Counted from the first letter of the stretch, positions 46,690-56,474 are shown. The stretch: DNA of 64,000 nucleotides from Planctomycetaceae bacterium (GCA_021732995.1 JAKFWA010000132.1:1-64000); one strand, 5' to 3'. Program-made: numbers and translations. The notes: generated by a model not told the origin, from the letters alone.

Positions 46690-47565
46690 TCACGCGACTG
46701 ACTCGGCAAACTCAGTCGCACATTCACCGCACGCGACGGATCCCAGAGCCTGCTCGATGCGTTCGTGAACGACGACAGCGGCTGTCTGTGTGTTTCGCGC
46801 CGGGAAGAACGACTCCAGTGTCAGTTCACCATCATGATTCTCGACGAGTGCCGTGCAGTTTTCGACCCAGTCGCCGGTATTGATGTACTTCATTCCCTAA
46901 GACGAGATGACGCCCGGCATATGGATATGTCCGCAGATGATACCGTCACAACCTCGTTCGCGGACGTACTGATACATCTTGCTTTCGAAGTTACTGAGAA
47001 ACCGAGCAGCGCATTTCACCTTTTTCTTAATGACCGCACAGACGCTGTATGGACTTCCTTCATACCGCATCAATTTGCTGAGCCATCGATTGAGCCACAG
47101 CATGGGTGAATAGACATGAGTTAGCAAAACCGAGAACCACTGATAGTTCATTTCTATCGTATCAAAGCGGTCGCCGTGCAGCGTGAGAAAACGCTGGCCG
47201 GTTTGCGTTTCGAAAACGAATTCATCGCGGATATTCACGCAGATGCCGCTCTTTTTCAGCAACTGGGCCACTTCGGGACACCGCAGGAACTGGTCGTGAT
47301 TGCCCGGCGTGTAGAATAGTTCTGTCCCCCCTTCCGCGAGATCGAACAGGCGATTGACAATTTGCGAATAGACTGGCTGCCAACGCCAGCGAAAACTCAG
47401 CTCCCACCCATCCAGGAAATCGCCCAGGATGAAAAGTTGCTCCGGGCGGACCTGATTAAGGTACGTCAGGAAGTGCTCCGCCTGGGCGAAGCGACAGCCC
47501 AGATGCACATCGCTGACGATGAGAGTCCGAACGCTGCGTTCCTGCGCCTTCAGTTGGATGTCCAT
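46690..47565 (-). pseudogene. LpxH-like metallophosphoesterase interrupted by an in-frame amber codon
   Basis: The calcineurin-type core is intact: SDVHLGC, ILGDFLDGWE, TPGNHDQFL, TLHGDRFD and GHIHMPG supply the metal ligands. The frame then meets TAG at 46897-46899, after VISS. It continues without shift as GMKYINTGDWVENCTALVE to a stop at 46690. In UDP-2,3-diacylglucosamine diphosphatase-like proteins this continuation follows the GHIH motif at just this spacing, so a single base change (for example GAG to TAG) explains the break. As written the product stops at 222 residues instead of about 290. All metal ligands seen lie before the stop, so the short form may retain activity. A sequencing error is also possible. 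Confidence 0.78.
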
Positions 47566-47569
47566 AAGT

Positions 47570-48865
47570 TCATCCCTGCGAAGTGAGATGCAATCCTGTG
47601 CTGACCGGCGATGTTGCCGGACGCATTTGCTGACTCCCGCGCTGGCGACTGGCGAACGACACCGCTCGGAACGCCGGGACAAGAGCTCGCACGATCGACG
47701 GTCCCAGCAGTCGACTTCGCGCGGCAACTCTCTGGCCACGTTGAAACGCTTCGATCGTTTCGTGGTAATGCTTACGAACTCGCTCAACCGCTCGGTTCCA
47801 GCCCCATTGCTCGACTGTGACCCGAGCTGTCTCACCAATCTGAGTTCTGAATTCATCGGTGGAGAGCAATCGATGAATGGCGGAGACAGCGTCTTGAGTA
47901 TCGCCCGGTCGATACAGCAGTCCGGTCTTTTCATGAGCAACCAGGCTTGGAATTCCGCCGGCACGTGGCGCGACAACTGCCAGTCCGGAGGCCATCGCTT
48001 CCAGCACGACGTTGCCCATCGTTTCCGTCTCGGACGCGTACACGAACGCATCCGCCGACGCATACGCTGTGGCAAGTTGCTGGCCCTTCATGTATCCAAA
48101 GAAATTGGTATTCGTCCCGGCAAACCGACGTTCCAGTTCGGGTCGATCGGGTCCGTCTCCGATCACGGCCAGTGTTGCGTCGGGGATCTGTCGAATGACA
48201 TCCGCAAGAAATGCAACATTCTTTTCAGGAGCTAATCGCGACACCGTCAGCAAGAGCGGACGCTCCGACCGGCCGTTGGAAAGCCGCTGCCGCATTTCAC
48301 TATTGGCTCGATGTGGATCGAACAGCGCGCAATCCACCGCAGGCGGCCACAGTTCGACGCGCTCAAACCCGCGAGCCGACAACTCGTGCTGCATGATCGC
48401 CGACACCGTCAGATTCAGGTCGGCCGTGTTGTGATAATCTCGCATCAGCCACCACAGCATGCGGGACAGCGGTTTCATCAGCGGATAACGCTTCACAAAT
48501 TCGCCGTACAATGTGTGGAAGGAGAACACCGTCGGCAGTTGCACGTCCGACTTCGTCAGGATGTCGCAGCAGCGGAATCCGAACGCGAACGGATTGAGAT
48601 AATGCAGGATGTCCGGTGAGAAGTCTTTGACTGCTTCAACCAGTCGTTGATCCGGCAGTCCGATGCGATACTCGGGATATGCCGGAAACGGAAAGCTGCG
48701 GAACTCACACACCTGCACCGGGCAATCCGCTCGACCGTCGGCCTGCGGGGTGATGACCAGAATCTCGTCACCCTGTTCGAGCAAGTGACGGATCAAGTTC
48801 ATGGTGCGGATAACGACGCCGTCCACCTTGGGAAGAAACACTTCGGCGATAATTGCGATTCTCAT
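47570..48865 (-). CDS. GT4-family glycosyltransferase
   Basis: A 431-residue GT-B enzyme. The N-domain starts MRIAIIAEVFLPKVDGVVIR. The nucleotide-sugar domain has LLTVSRLAPEKNVAFL, VIGDGPDRPELE and the E-x7-E motif ETETMGNVVLEAMASGLAVVAP. The pattern is closest to diacylglycerol-directed transferases such as SQD2/MgtA. With its neighbours, this suggests glycolipid synthesis (inference). It ends four bases before the metallophosphoesterase start, so the two are in one operon. Confidence 0.87.
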   Translation of the reverse strand: MRIAIIAEVFLPKVDGVVIRTMNLIRHLLEQGDEILVITPQADGRADCPVQVCEFRSFPFPAYPEYRIGLPDQRLVEAVKDFSPDILHYLNPFAFGFRCCDILTKSDVQLPTVFSFHTLYGEFVKRYPLMKPLSRMLWWLMRDYHNTADLNLTVSAIMQHELSARGFERVELWPPAVDCALFDPHRANSEMRQRLSNGRSERPLLLTVSRLAPEKNVAFLADVIRQIPDATLAVIGDGPDRPELERRFAGTNTNFFGYMKGQQLATAYASADAFVYASETETMGNVVLEAMASGLAVVAPRAGGIPSLVAHEKTGLLYRPGDTQDAVSAIHRLLSTDEFRTQIGETARVTVEQWGWNRAVERVRKHYHETIEAFQRGQRVAARSRLLGPSIVRALVPAFRAVSFASRQRGSQQMRPATSPVSTGLHLTSQG

Positions 48866-48896
48866 TTCGGTCTCGCGTGTGGGAGGTTCGAGATTC

Positions 48897-49724
48897 TCAG
48901 CAGTCGCTGAGCGGCTTTCTCGCCAGTGCGATCACGATCTGGTGACAGTCCTTGACCGGGAACACAAACTGATTCAGCAGGAGTTGCGTCAGGCGACCGG
49001 CGTTTTGCAGGCCCACATCCTCAATGAACGGAGTCAGCCAGCCGCCTTTCCAGGCAAAGGCCATGAATTCGTCAAAGTTGCGAAACTGCAACTGCGGCAG
49101 AAACGTTTCGATCTCGCAGATCTCAAAAGAGTGATTTCGTAACGATCTTTCGACCTCAGCCTGATCGGTCGGAGTTCTCAAATCGTTCAGCCTCGGCGAA
49201 TGGCCACCGAACAGCAGCTTGATGAGTGGCGACCGCGAGACCTGTTGGAGTTTTGAGAAACCCTGGCTCGTGCCGCCGATGAATGACCAGCATCCGCCCG
49301 GCTTGAGCTTCGAGAATATCTCCGGAGCGAGTTGCTCCAGCGGGACGAAGCCTGTCACGAAGTGCGTACAGACGAGATCAAACGACGTCGTTTCAAAGTG
49401 CACCCCGATGTTGGCCCCGTCATCGACTTCGGCGATGAGATCAGGAATTCGCGCCATCGCGAGTTCGATCATTTGCCTCGAAATGTCGAGACCGTAGGGA
49501 CGTATATCTCGATCCGATTCGTGCCGAAGCTGTTCGCAAAAGCGCCCCGTGCCGATGCCGACATCCAACACTTCCATGGACGGCAATACGCCGGACAGGC
49601 ATCCCTCGCTCTTGAGTTGCGCGATCGCTCGACTCAGAGACCGGCCCGTGACGGATAAGGGATCGAGGTCATAATGAGGAGCAATGACTTCATCGTACTG
49701 ACGCTGGATCTCCTCCTGCTTCAT
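48897..49724 (-). CDS. SAM-dependent methyltransferase
   Basis: A 275-residue class I methyltransferase. Motif I is VLDVGIGTGRFCEQL, followed by GLDISRQMIELA and FDLVCTHFVTGF. The N-terminus IQRQYDEVIAPHYDLDP resembles methyltransferases of lipid and polyketide pathways. The C-terminal half is helical and probably binds the acceptor. It is the first gene of the minus-strand arm, 31 bases ahead of the glycosyltransferase gene. The acceptor is unknown. Confidence 0.85.
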   Translation of the reverse strand: MKQEEIQRQYDEVIAPHYDLDPLSVTGRSLSRAIAQLKSEGCLSGVLPSMEVLDVGIGTGRFCEQLRHESDRDIRPYGLDISRQMIELAMARIPDLIAEVDDGANIGVHFETTSFDLVCTHFVTGFVPLEQLAPEIFSKLKPGGCWSFIGGTSQGFSKLQQVSRSPLIKLLFGGHSPRLNDLRTPTDQAEVERSLRNHSFEICEIETFLPQLQFRNFDEFMAFAWKGGWLTPFIEDVGLQNAGRLTQLLLNQFVFPVKDCHQIVIALARKPLSDC

Positions 49725-50088
49725 CTGCGCATCCTTCCGTGGCGGTCAGTCCTCATTCTTCGCGATCGCACTTCAATGCGTCACTTGCGGCGGGACTCTG
49801 AAGGATGTCGTTATGGATTCTGCCAAGTTCCGATGAATCGTTGATGAATGCTCCAGACTAATCGGAGACGTCTCTTTTCGTATCGCTCATACATATTCAG
49901 ATTGTGGAAACCGGCCGAATTATAGCAAGGTGGCGGATCATGTGGCGTGGTCTTTATTTCCGTGCATGCAATCTCAATAAACTCCTTGCTAATTATTAAT
50001 ATACAGATATCAGACTACCTTTGGTGAAACTGAGCGGTGGTTTGATGAGGCGGAAAAGTGGGCCGCTGCGCTGAGAGGATGCAGTGCG
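49725..50088. other. AT-rich divergent promoter region
   Basis: About 360 bases between the two arms of the lipid-like locus, clearly lower in GC than the flanking genes (for example the stretch 49975-50013). It should contain the promoters of both operons. No repeat or RNA gene was seen. Confidence 0.55.
49986..50013 (+). promoter_or_regulatory. Possible sigma70-type promoter for the GMC operon
   Basis: TTGCTA and TATCAG with a 16-base spacer in the AT-rich part of the divergent region, about 75 bases before the GMC oxidoreductase start. This rests on sequence resemblance only. Confidence 0.25.
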
Positions 50089-51585
50089 ATGGAGCGGGAT
50101 TTTGATGTAATTGTGATTGGAAGCGGAGCCGGTGGAGCCGCCTTCGCTCATGCGTGTGTGTCGACGGGTAAGACCGTGCTGCTCATCGAACGGGGCCAGC
50201 CGGCTGGGCGGACAACTCCGCCGCTCGACGAACGGACGAACCTGATCGACAAGGTTCCGTACGATGATCGCCGCGTCTGTATCAACGAGACTCCTCTGCG
50301 GCTTTACATGGGTGGCGTGCTGGGCGGCGGAACCTCGGTATTCGGTGGTGCGATGCTGCGGCCCAGTTCTGACGACTTCCATCCTGGTCGGCATTATGGC
50401 GAGCGGCTCGACCGCAGTTTGTGGGACTGGCCGATCACTTACGAAGACCTGCAGCCGTACTACGAACAGGCGGAAATGCTGTATCGGCTATCTGGTTCGA
50501 TCGACGACGATTTCGGTCCGCTGCACGCTCCCTGCCGACAGATCTCAAGTCGTGTCCTGCCGATGGCTCCGATCAATGAACGATTGATGGCGACCAACCG
50601 CGCGCGTGGACTGCGGCCGTTTCGCTTGCCGCTGGCAATTGACACAAGCCGATGCGAACGATGTGACTCGTGCGCCGGGTTCCTCTGTCCGAACGGAGCG
50701 CGGCGCAGCGCTGCGCAGGTCATTGATGAAGCGGCCTTGCAGCACAAGCTGCATGTGATGACGAACACTGAAGTCCTTCGCCTGGTCACGACTACAAAGG
50801 GTGAGATTGACGGCGTGAGCGTCTTCGATCGTGCGACCGGCGAGACGCGGCAATTCCGAGCGAACAGCTACGGGCTCGCGGCGGGAGCGATTGGGTCGGC
50901 GGCGATTCTACTGAAGTCGGGTATCGACGGGCCGCATGTGGGGCGATACTACATGATGCATTATTCGCCGATCGCGGTTGGTGTGTTCGCTCGGCCGACC
51001 GGCGCCAGTGATACGTTTATCAAACAAGTCGGCTTTACGGACTACTACTTCGGCACACCTGATTGTCCGCACAAGATGGGACTCGTGCAGTCGCTTCCCG
51101 CGCCGGGACCCCTGATGCTGAAGAAGGCAGGGTTGAAGGGGATTCCAACCAGTATACTGTCATTTTTAAGACGGCGATTATTGCCGCTGGCGGGAATCGT
51201 GGAAGACCTGCCTAATCCGCAGAACCGCGTGTTCGTCAGGAACGACGGCGCGATTGGCGTGCAGCACGAGTTCGGCCAGTTCGATCAGGATCGCGGAGCC
51301 GCGCTCGGCCGAGCAATGACCCGGATTCTACGCCGCGCCGGAGCTGTCACCTGCAGCTCGCGGTCGTTTCCATCACGCGAGCACGTCGCTCACCAATGCG
51401 GCACGCTGCGCTTCGGACAGGACCCGGCCCACGCAGTCGTCGATGCCGAGTGTCGCCTGTTCGGACGGCCGGACCTGTTCGTTGTGGATGGCAGCATCCT
51501 GCCGACTTCGATGGGAGTCGGCCCCTCGCTGACGATTGTCGCTAACGCGTTGCGTGTTGCTCGCGTGGCGTTGGCTTCCATGTAA
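50089..51585 (+). CDS. GMC-family FAD oxidoreductase
   Basis: A 498-residue flavoprotein. The dinucleotide-binding motif is VIVIGSGAGGAAFAHA (about 7-22) and LLIERG closes the fold. GGVLGGGTSVFGGAMLRP is the GMC signature region, and VDGSILPTSMGVGPSLTIVANALR is the C-terminal block. A four-Cys cluster CERCDSCAGFLC (about 189-200) may bind iron-sulfur or zinc, as in long-chain alcohol oxidase-like members. It probably oxidises an alcohol on a lipid or sugar. It is the first gene of the plus-strand arm. Confidence 0.88.
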   Translation: MERDFDVIVIGSGAGGAAFAHACVSTGKTVLLIERGQPAGRTTPPLDERTNLIDKVPYDDRRVCINETPLRLYMGGVLGGGTSVFGGAMLRPSSDDFHPGRHYGERLDRSLWDWPITYEDLQPYYEQAEMLYRLSGSIDDDFGPLHAPCRQISSRVLPMAPINERLMATNRARGLRPFRLPLAIDTSRCERCDSCAGFLCPNGARRSAAQVIDEAALQHKLHVMTNTEVLRLVTTTKGEIDGVSVFDRATGETRQFRANSYGLAAGAIGSAAILLKSGIDGPHVGRYYMMHYSPIAVGVFARPTGASDTFIKQVGFTDYYFGTPDCPHKMGLVQSLPAPGPLMLKKAGLKGIPTSILSFLRRRLLPLAGIVEDLPNPQNRVFVRNDGAIGVQHEFGQFDQDRGAALGRAMTRILRRAGAVTCSSRSFPSREHVAHQCGTLRFGQDPAHAVVDAECRLFGRPDLFVVDGSILPTSMGVGPSLTIVANALRVARVALASM

Positions 51586-51636
51586 TTAAATGAGTGAATG
51601 TACGCAATTATCTATCAGAAATTGTGTTAGACCATC

Positions 51637-52521
51637 ATGAGCATCGCGACCAACGCCCGACTCGAACAATTTCGACAAGCTCGCCGGATTCATGGCGGTA
51701 CGCTCAATCTCGCCGCAGCGGCGTTGGGGGTGCGGCTGTCACGCGTTCCGATCCCCATGCGGTTGCGCGAGCGGCTGTATCGCAAGATCTACGGGCAGAA
51801 GTATAAAGCCTTGAATGAAGCCGAGCTGGACCGTCCGTTAAGCGAGTTTCGTTCGCTCAACGCACTGTTCACTCGCGGCTTGCGACCCGAATGCCGACCG
51901 ATCCCGGACTTCGACTCACAACTTCTGTGTCCGTGCGACAGCACTGTTCAAGATGTCGGACAGTTGCATGAGGGCACGCTGCTGACGGTCAAGGGGATCG
52001 AGTACTCGCTGGACTCGCTACTGCCCACGATCGACACGCGACCGTTTTTGAACGGCGCGTTCACGATCTTTTTTCTGTCACCTGCGGATTGCCACCGCGT
52101 TTTCGCTCCGGCCGCTGGTGCGATTCACGAAATCCTGCACATCCCCGGTCGCAGATTGCTGGTGCATCCGCCGTTCCAACGCAAAGAGTTTCCCGTCTTC
52201 ACGCTCAACGAGCGAGTGATCATTCGCATGACAACCAGCGTTGGTGAGTGCGTGCTGGTGCTGGTCGCCGGTTGGGGTGTCGGCAACATCACCTTCGCAC
52301 ATGACACACCGCTGCGGCTGAAGCGTCGCCGTATCACTCGCCATGAATTCGTTTCGCCGCGTCTTGTTGAGCGTGGCGAATGGATCGCAACGTTTGAACT
52401 TGGTTCGACGGTGATTCTCCTCGCGGAACCGAACGACGAACTCGTCGCCGCGATCGCTCGCGATGACCACGTCCGCTACGGCCAACCGGCGTTCTCACCC
52501 CAGCACACCGAGTTTGCGTAG
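51637..52521 (+). CDS. psd: Phosphatidylserine decarboxylase-type enzyme
   Basis: A 294-residue proenzyme. The self-cleavage motif LGST lies at 255-258 (Ser257 would become the pyruvoyl group), 38 residues from the C-terminus, as in the E. coli type. CDSTVQDVG holds the catalytic Asp. SPADCHRVFAPAAG is the His block (usually DYHRVHMP-like). In canonical enzymes the product is phosphatidylethanolamine. The divergent second motif leaves room for another substrate. It lies 51 bases after the GMC gene. Confidence 0.88.
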   Translation: MSIATNARLEQFRQARRIHGGTLNLAAAALGVRLSRVPIPMRLRERLYRKIYGQKYKALNEAELDRPLSEFRSLNALFTRGLRPECRPIPDFDSQLLCPCDSTVQDVGQLHEGTLLTVKGIEYSLDSLLPTIDTRPFLNGAFTIFFLSPADCHRVFAPAAGAIHEILHIPGRRLLVHPPFQRKEFPVFTLNERVIIRMTTSVGECVLVLVAGWGVGNITFAHDTPLRLKRRRITRHEFVSPRLVERGEWIATFELGSTVILLAEPNDELVAAIARDDHVRYGQPAFSPQHTEFA

Positions 52522-52552
52522 CTCGCAGCGCACGACTTCAACCGGAGACAAC

Positions 52553-54340
52553 GTGATCGATATGACGAGTTACCCGCCCACAGTTACAGATCGGCGATCG
52601 GATTCCGCCAACGAGGCGTTGAGTTACGGCAGCGTTTCGCGTGACGAATCCGCGAGGCAACGCACGTTGGTTGTGGACCTCAGCGGCAGCTTAGGAGCTG
52701 ACTCTGTAACGCGGCTGGCGGGCGGGCCGGAGTTGGCTTCGGATTACGAATCCGTTCGGGGACTGGCATCACGCATCATTCTGTTCCTGCCGAGGATGCC
52801 AACAGCGCAACTGCAACAGATCGTCGATCGTTGTGTGTCCGTCGCAGCCGAAAATGATGGTTGTCAGGTCTGCATCGTCAGTCGGCTTCTCCCGCATTTT
52901 GACGACAAACTTACCGCGTTCGAAGACTCGATCGTTACCCGGTTCCAGAAGGCCGCAGCGAGCACGATTGTCCTGCGAATCGGCCATTTGATCGATGCTG
53001 AGCGTCGATTGCCGATGCGGTATCGCTGGCTCGCCCCGTGGTATCCACTCGTGCCACAGTCGATCGCGAGTGTTTTCTTGAGTCGGAACGAACTCTTCTC
53101 CGCAATCGATCAAGTGGCGGCAATTCGCGTCTATCGAGGGTGTCGCCGGTTGACGCTGTTTGGTCGTCGTCGTTCGTTACGTGATGTGCTGCCCGAGTTC
53201 GTTCAGCCTGGCACGTTGTCGAACTGTTTCAAGGCGCTCGCTTCTCTGTTGAGCTGGCTGCAGCTTGGGCGGCTGGCGGGCATCTTGTTCGTCGTCGCGT
53301 GTCACTTGTTCTCGCGATGGCGATGGTGGCAACTCGCGACGATGGAACCGAAATCGGTCGACGAATTGCTGAGCCTTTATAACCCGCTCAACCAAAGTTT
53401 TGTGGCCCTGGCTGGCTACAACACAGGCGTCACGCATTTTGGTTGGAAGTATCCCGGAAAGACGGTCGTTCGCACGACATCGACCGGTCAGTTGGTCCGC
53501 GTTCGCGAGCGAACCGTCACGGTGGATGCTGGTGTATTGCTCAAGCGAGTCATCGGCGAATTACGAGCGAAGGGTAAAGAGCTTTTCGTCGTCCCTAATT
53601 ACTCATATATCAGCCTCGGCACGACGTTCATGGTTCCGGTGCATGGATCGGGGAGCGAGGTCTCAACGCTCGGCGATTCGATCGAATCGGTGCTGGCATA
53701 TGATCCTGCCACCGATGGTCTTGTCCGAATGAAGCGGGGTGACGAGCGTTTTGGCCGCTGGATGTACAATCCGTCGAGCGGCCTGCTCGTCCTGCGGCTG
53801 ACTCTTCGAATTCGCGAAAGCTCACGTTACTTCGTACAGCGCACGCAATTGATGTCGCCGACCGCCGCGGACATCTGGCAAACGTTTGCCGATCCCGACG
53901 CCTCAAATATCGAGCTCCGTAAGTCGCGCGCGGCCGAGTCGTCCGTTGAGGTCAGCAAGTACTACACGGCGCCGAGCGACGATCAGCAGACTCTCGAAAT
54001 TCCGCGCGACTCAATCGGTCGCTTGTGGGATCGGCTCGAGGAAAACCCGGTGACGTCGTGGGTGTTTCACACGTTCGTCCGGAAGTTCGGCTTCCACGTC
54101 GAGCTATTTCTCGACGAACGGGAGTTCGAAATTTTCTGGCAGGCCCACCGTTCGCTGCCGTTGTCGAAGATTCAATTACGGCTGGTGAAGTGCGACGGCT
54201 TATCGCATTCGCCGTTCGGAGACTGTCACCGCATCTCGGCGGACATTTTTATGAAGCGGCGAGATAGCGCCGCGTTCGTCTCGTTCATGAAAGACCAACT
54301 GCCACATGCCAAGTTTAATCCCGGAAAGCACAGCATGTGA
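52553..54340 (+). CDS. FAD-linked (PCMH-type) oxidase with an N-terminal SDR-like region
   Basis: 595 residues from the GTG at 52553, which has GGAG six bases upstream. The longer frame to 52463 would overlap the decarboxylase end. Residues about 35-190 resemble the second half of an NAD-epimerase-like SDR (STIVLRIGHLIDAERRLP) but show no N-terminal GxxGxxG. A hydrophobic segment follows at about 220-250. The FAD domain spans about 285-430: TVTVDAGVLLKRVIGEL, FVVPNYSYISLGTTFMVPVH and GSGSEVSTLGDSIESV. The C-terminal part may bind substrate. The fusion is unusual. The gene overlaps the aminotransferase start by 35 bases. Confidence 0.75.
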   Translation: MIDMTSYPPTVTDRRSDSANEALSYGSVSRDESARQRTLVVDLSGSLGADSVTRLAGGPELASDYESVRGLASRIILFLPRMPTAQLQQIVDRCVSVAAENDGCQVCIVSRLLPHFDDKLTAFEDSIVTRFQKAAASTIVLRIGHLIDAERRLPMRYRWLAPWYPLVPQSIASVFLSRNELFSAIDQVAAIRVYRGCRRLTLFGRRRSLRDVLPEFVQPGTLSNCFKALASLLSWLQLGRLAGILFVVACHLFSRWRWWQLATMEPKSVDELLSLYNPLNQSFVALAGYNTGVTHFGWKYPGKTVVRTTSTGQLVRVRERTVTVDAGVLLKRVIGELRAKGKELFVVPNYSYISLGTTFMVPVHGSGSEVSTLGDSIESVLAYDPATDGLVRMKRGDERFGRWMYNPSSGLLVLRLTLRIRESSRYFVQRTQLMSPTAADIWQTFADPDASNIELRKSRAAESSVEVSKYYTAPSDDQQTLEIPRDSIGRLWDRLEENPVTSWVFHTFVRKFGFHVELFLDEREFEIFWQAHRSLPLSKIQLRLVKCDGLSHSPFGDCHRISADIFMKRRDSAAFVSFMKDQLPHAKFNPGKHSM

Positions 54341-56474
54341 CTCGGCCGCCGAATCCATGTTGTTCGCCACTTGCCAACAAATGATTCACGAGCAGATTCC
54401 GAATCTGCTGCGGTTGTACGTCAATCCGCACGTCGCACAGGCTTGCTATTGCCTCACGCGATTCGTTGCTGAAGCGTGGCCGAAGTCGGTCAACGCCGAC
54501 GAGTATCAAGTCTTCCTGGCCAACAGCGGCGAAGAGGCTCTCAGCGGCGCGATCAAGTTAGCCCGGTATGTGTCTCACGCGCAAGGCGGTTCCAGTGATG
54601 GCCTGATCCTCGACGAGGAGGGCCGCTTCGAGCACTTCGCGTTCACCGCCCTCACCGGTCGCGGGCGGTTGTCGTTCATTCCCGGTATCGACATTGTCAG
54701 CGATCCAATCGAGTTCTCGGATCGAGTCAACGAATTGACGTCCTCTGTCAGATTCGTAGTCGTGACGCAGGAGTCACTCCGGTCCGGCCGCGTCGCGTGG
54801 AGCACCGTTCCCAGCGACGGACGGCGTCCGTTACTGATCGTGTTCTCGACCCACGCCGACTTTTCGGCTTCAGGCGAGTTCACCGACCGAGCTAACACAC
54901 CGGGCGTTGTTCCCGACATCGTGATTTTCGACGAGTCGTTTACGAATCACGACGTCCCATTTGGCGCGTTCGCGGCGACGGAGCGGATGTATCAACATTG
55001 GACTCGGCGCGGCATGACGACGTTTCATTCCACGACGTACCAGCCGAATACAATTTCGACGCTGCACCTGATGAACTGCTTGCGCAAATCGTCGCCGAGA
55101 TTCATTTCGCGGCATCAAGCAGCGCTGCAGAGAATCGAAAGCGATCCACGATTCCGATACGCACAGTTTCGCGATCTCTACAGCCGTTCGTTGGCGAAGC
55201 TGACATCCGTCGTCGGCGCAGACGTGGACCAAGTTCGGGCCGACGGGCACTTCGTGATGGTCGGCGGCAGATCAATCTTTGACGGTGTGGCCGGTGTCGC
55301 TTGCAGCATTCGCGGGCACAACCCTCGGACCTTTGTGGAGGACCTTCGACGGACGGGCGAAATTGAGTCCTGCCACGCGGAATTGACTGCGCGGCTCGCC
55401 GAACTGACAGGGCTGCCGCACATGGTTCCCGCCGTCAGCGGCGCGTCGGCGGTCGAGCACGCTCTCAAGCTTGGACTCGCCAGCCAATCTCCACGCAGCT
55501 ACGTGCTTGCCTTGCGCGGCGGCTTCGGCGGTAAGACATTGTTTGCTCTGACGGGGACATGGAAATCGTCGTTGAAGTCCGGTCTGATGCCGTTGTACCC
55601 GAACGTCGTATACGTCGACCCGTTCGCGACCGATGCGGTTGCCGCTATTGAATCAGCCTTCCGCGAGCATCCGATCGGTGTCGTGCAATTGGAGTTGGTT
55701 CAAGGGGTGGGTGGTGTGCGGGCCATCCCGGCGGCCGTCCTGCAATGTCTCACCGAACAGCGTCACCAATCCGACTGCCTGCTGTTCGTGGACGAAGTGC
55801 AGACGGGGATGTTCCGCACCGGGCCGTTCGTCCGTTCGCGGCAACTGGGCCTGCAGCCCGACCTGATCACCATCGGCAAGGGGACGTCCGACATGATGTT
55901 TCCCTTCGCGATGACGCTGTTCTCCGATGCCGTGCAGGAGCGACTCGACGAGCGGCACTGCCGACTTCCCGACGCGATCCGCTCGCGCTACGAGTATGAG
56001 ACTGGCATCCGAGCGGTCTTGAACACTTTGCGGCGAGCGGACGACGTTGCTCTCGTCGAACAAGTGCAATCCCGCTCAGAGTTATTCGCGCGATTGTTGG
56101 CCGAAGAACTCCGGACGTGCCCACTGGTTCGCGACGTTCGCTGCTTCGGCCTGCTGATCGGTATCGAACTCGATGCTGATCGCCGACCGCATCGCTGGTT
56201 GAAGAAGTTCGTCTATCAACTCTATCTGCTGGCGATGCTTCGTGATCCGCGCTTCCCGCTACTGGTCGGCTTCTGCCAGTACGAACCGAACGTCCTCAAG
56301 CTGACTCCGCCACTGTCGGTGACTGACGCTGAGGTGAGGTGCGTGTGCCAAACTCTCTCCTCTGTCCTGCGTCAATCGCTGAGTCGCGTCGCGCTGGGCG
56401 GCTTGATGCAGATGATCGTTCCCCAGTGGCTGCGACGGCTGACCTCAAACAATTCTCTGGAGACTAAGTCGTGA
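54306..56474 (+). CDS. Tandem class III aminotransferase, N-terminal half degenerate
   Basis: 722 residues built from two class III PLP-fold halves. The C-terminal half (about 310-700) is intact: VSGASAVEHALKL, LLFVDEVQTGMFRTG (Asp496) and PDLITIGKGTSDM, with the Schiff-base Lys525. The N-terminal half (1-300) keeps FLANSGEEALSGAIKLAR. However, its counterpart of VDEVQTG reads VFSTHADFS, and its counterpart of ITIGKG reads IVIFDESF, with Glu210 where Lys should be. It therefore looks like a pseudo-subunit fused to an active one. The amino acceptor is unknown. It overlaps genes on both sides. Confidence 0.82.
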   Translation: MPSLIPESTACDSAAESMLFATCQQMIHEQIPNLLRLYVNPHVAQACYCLTRFVAEAWPKSVNADEYQVFLANSGEEALSGAIKLARYVSHAQGGSSDGLILDEEGRFEHFAFTALTGRGRLSFIPGIDIVSDPIEFSDRVNELTSSVRFVVVTQESLRSGRVAWSTVPSDGRRPLLIVFSTHADFSASGEFTDRANTPGVVPDIVIFDESFTNHDVPFGAFAATERMYQHWTRRGMTTFHSTTYQPNTISTLHLMNCLRKSSPRFISRHQAALQRIESDPRFRYAQFRDLYSRSLAKLTSVVGADVDQVRADGHFVMVGGRSIFDGVAGVACSIRGHNPRTFVEDLRRTGEIESCHAELTARLAELTGLPHMVPAVSGASAVEHALKLGLASQSPRSYVLALRGGFGGKTLFALTGTWKSSLKSGLMPLYPNVVYVDPFATDAVAAIESAFREHPIGVVQLELVQGVGGVRAIPAAVLQCLTEQRHQSDCLLFVDEVQTGMFRTGPFVRSRQLGLQPDLITIGKGTSDMMFPFAMTLFSDAVQERLDERHCRLPDAIRSRYEYETGIRAVLNTLRRADDVALVEQVQSRSELFARLLAEELRTCPLVRDVRCFGLLIGIELDADRRPHRWLKKFVYQLYLLAMLRDPRFPLLVGFCQYEPNVLKLTPPLSVTDAEVRCVCQTLSSVLRQSLSRVALGGLMQMIVPQWLRRLTSNNSLETKS

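Noticed and set aside
46897-46899. Programmed recoding (pyrrolysine or selenocysteine) at the amber codon
   Set aside because: Selenocysteine uses UGA, and no pyl genes or downstream element are visible. A simple point change explains it.
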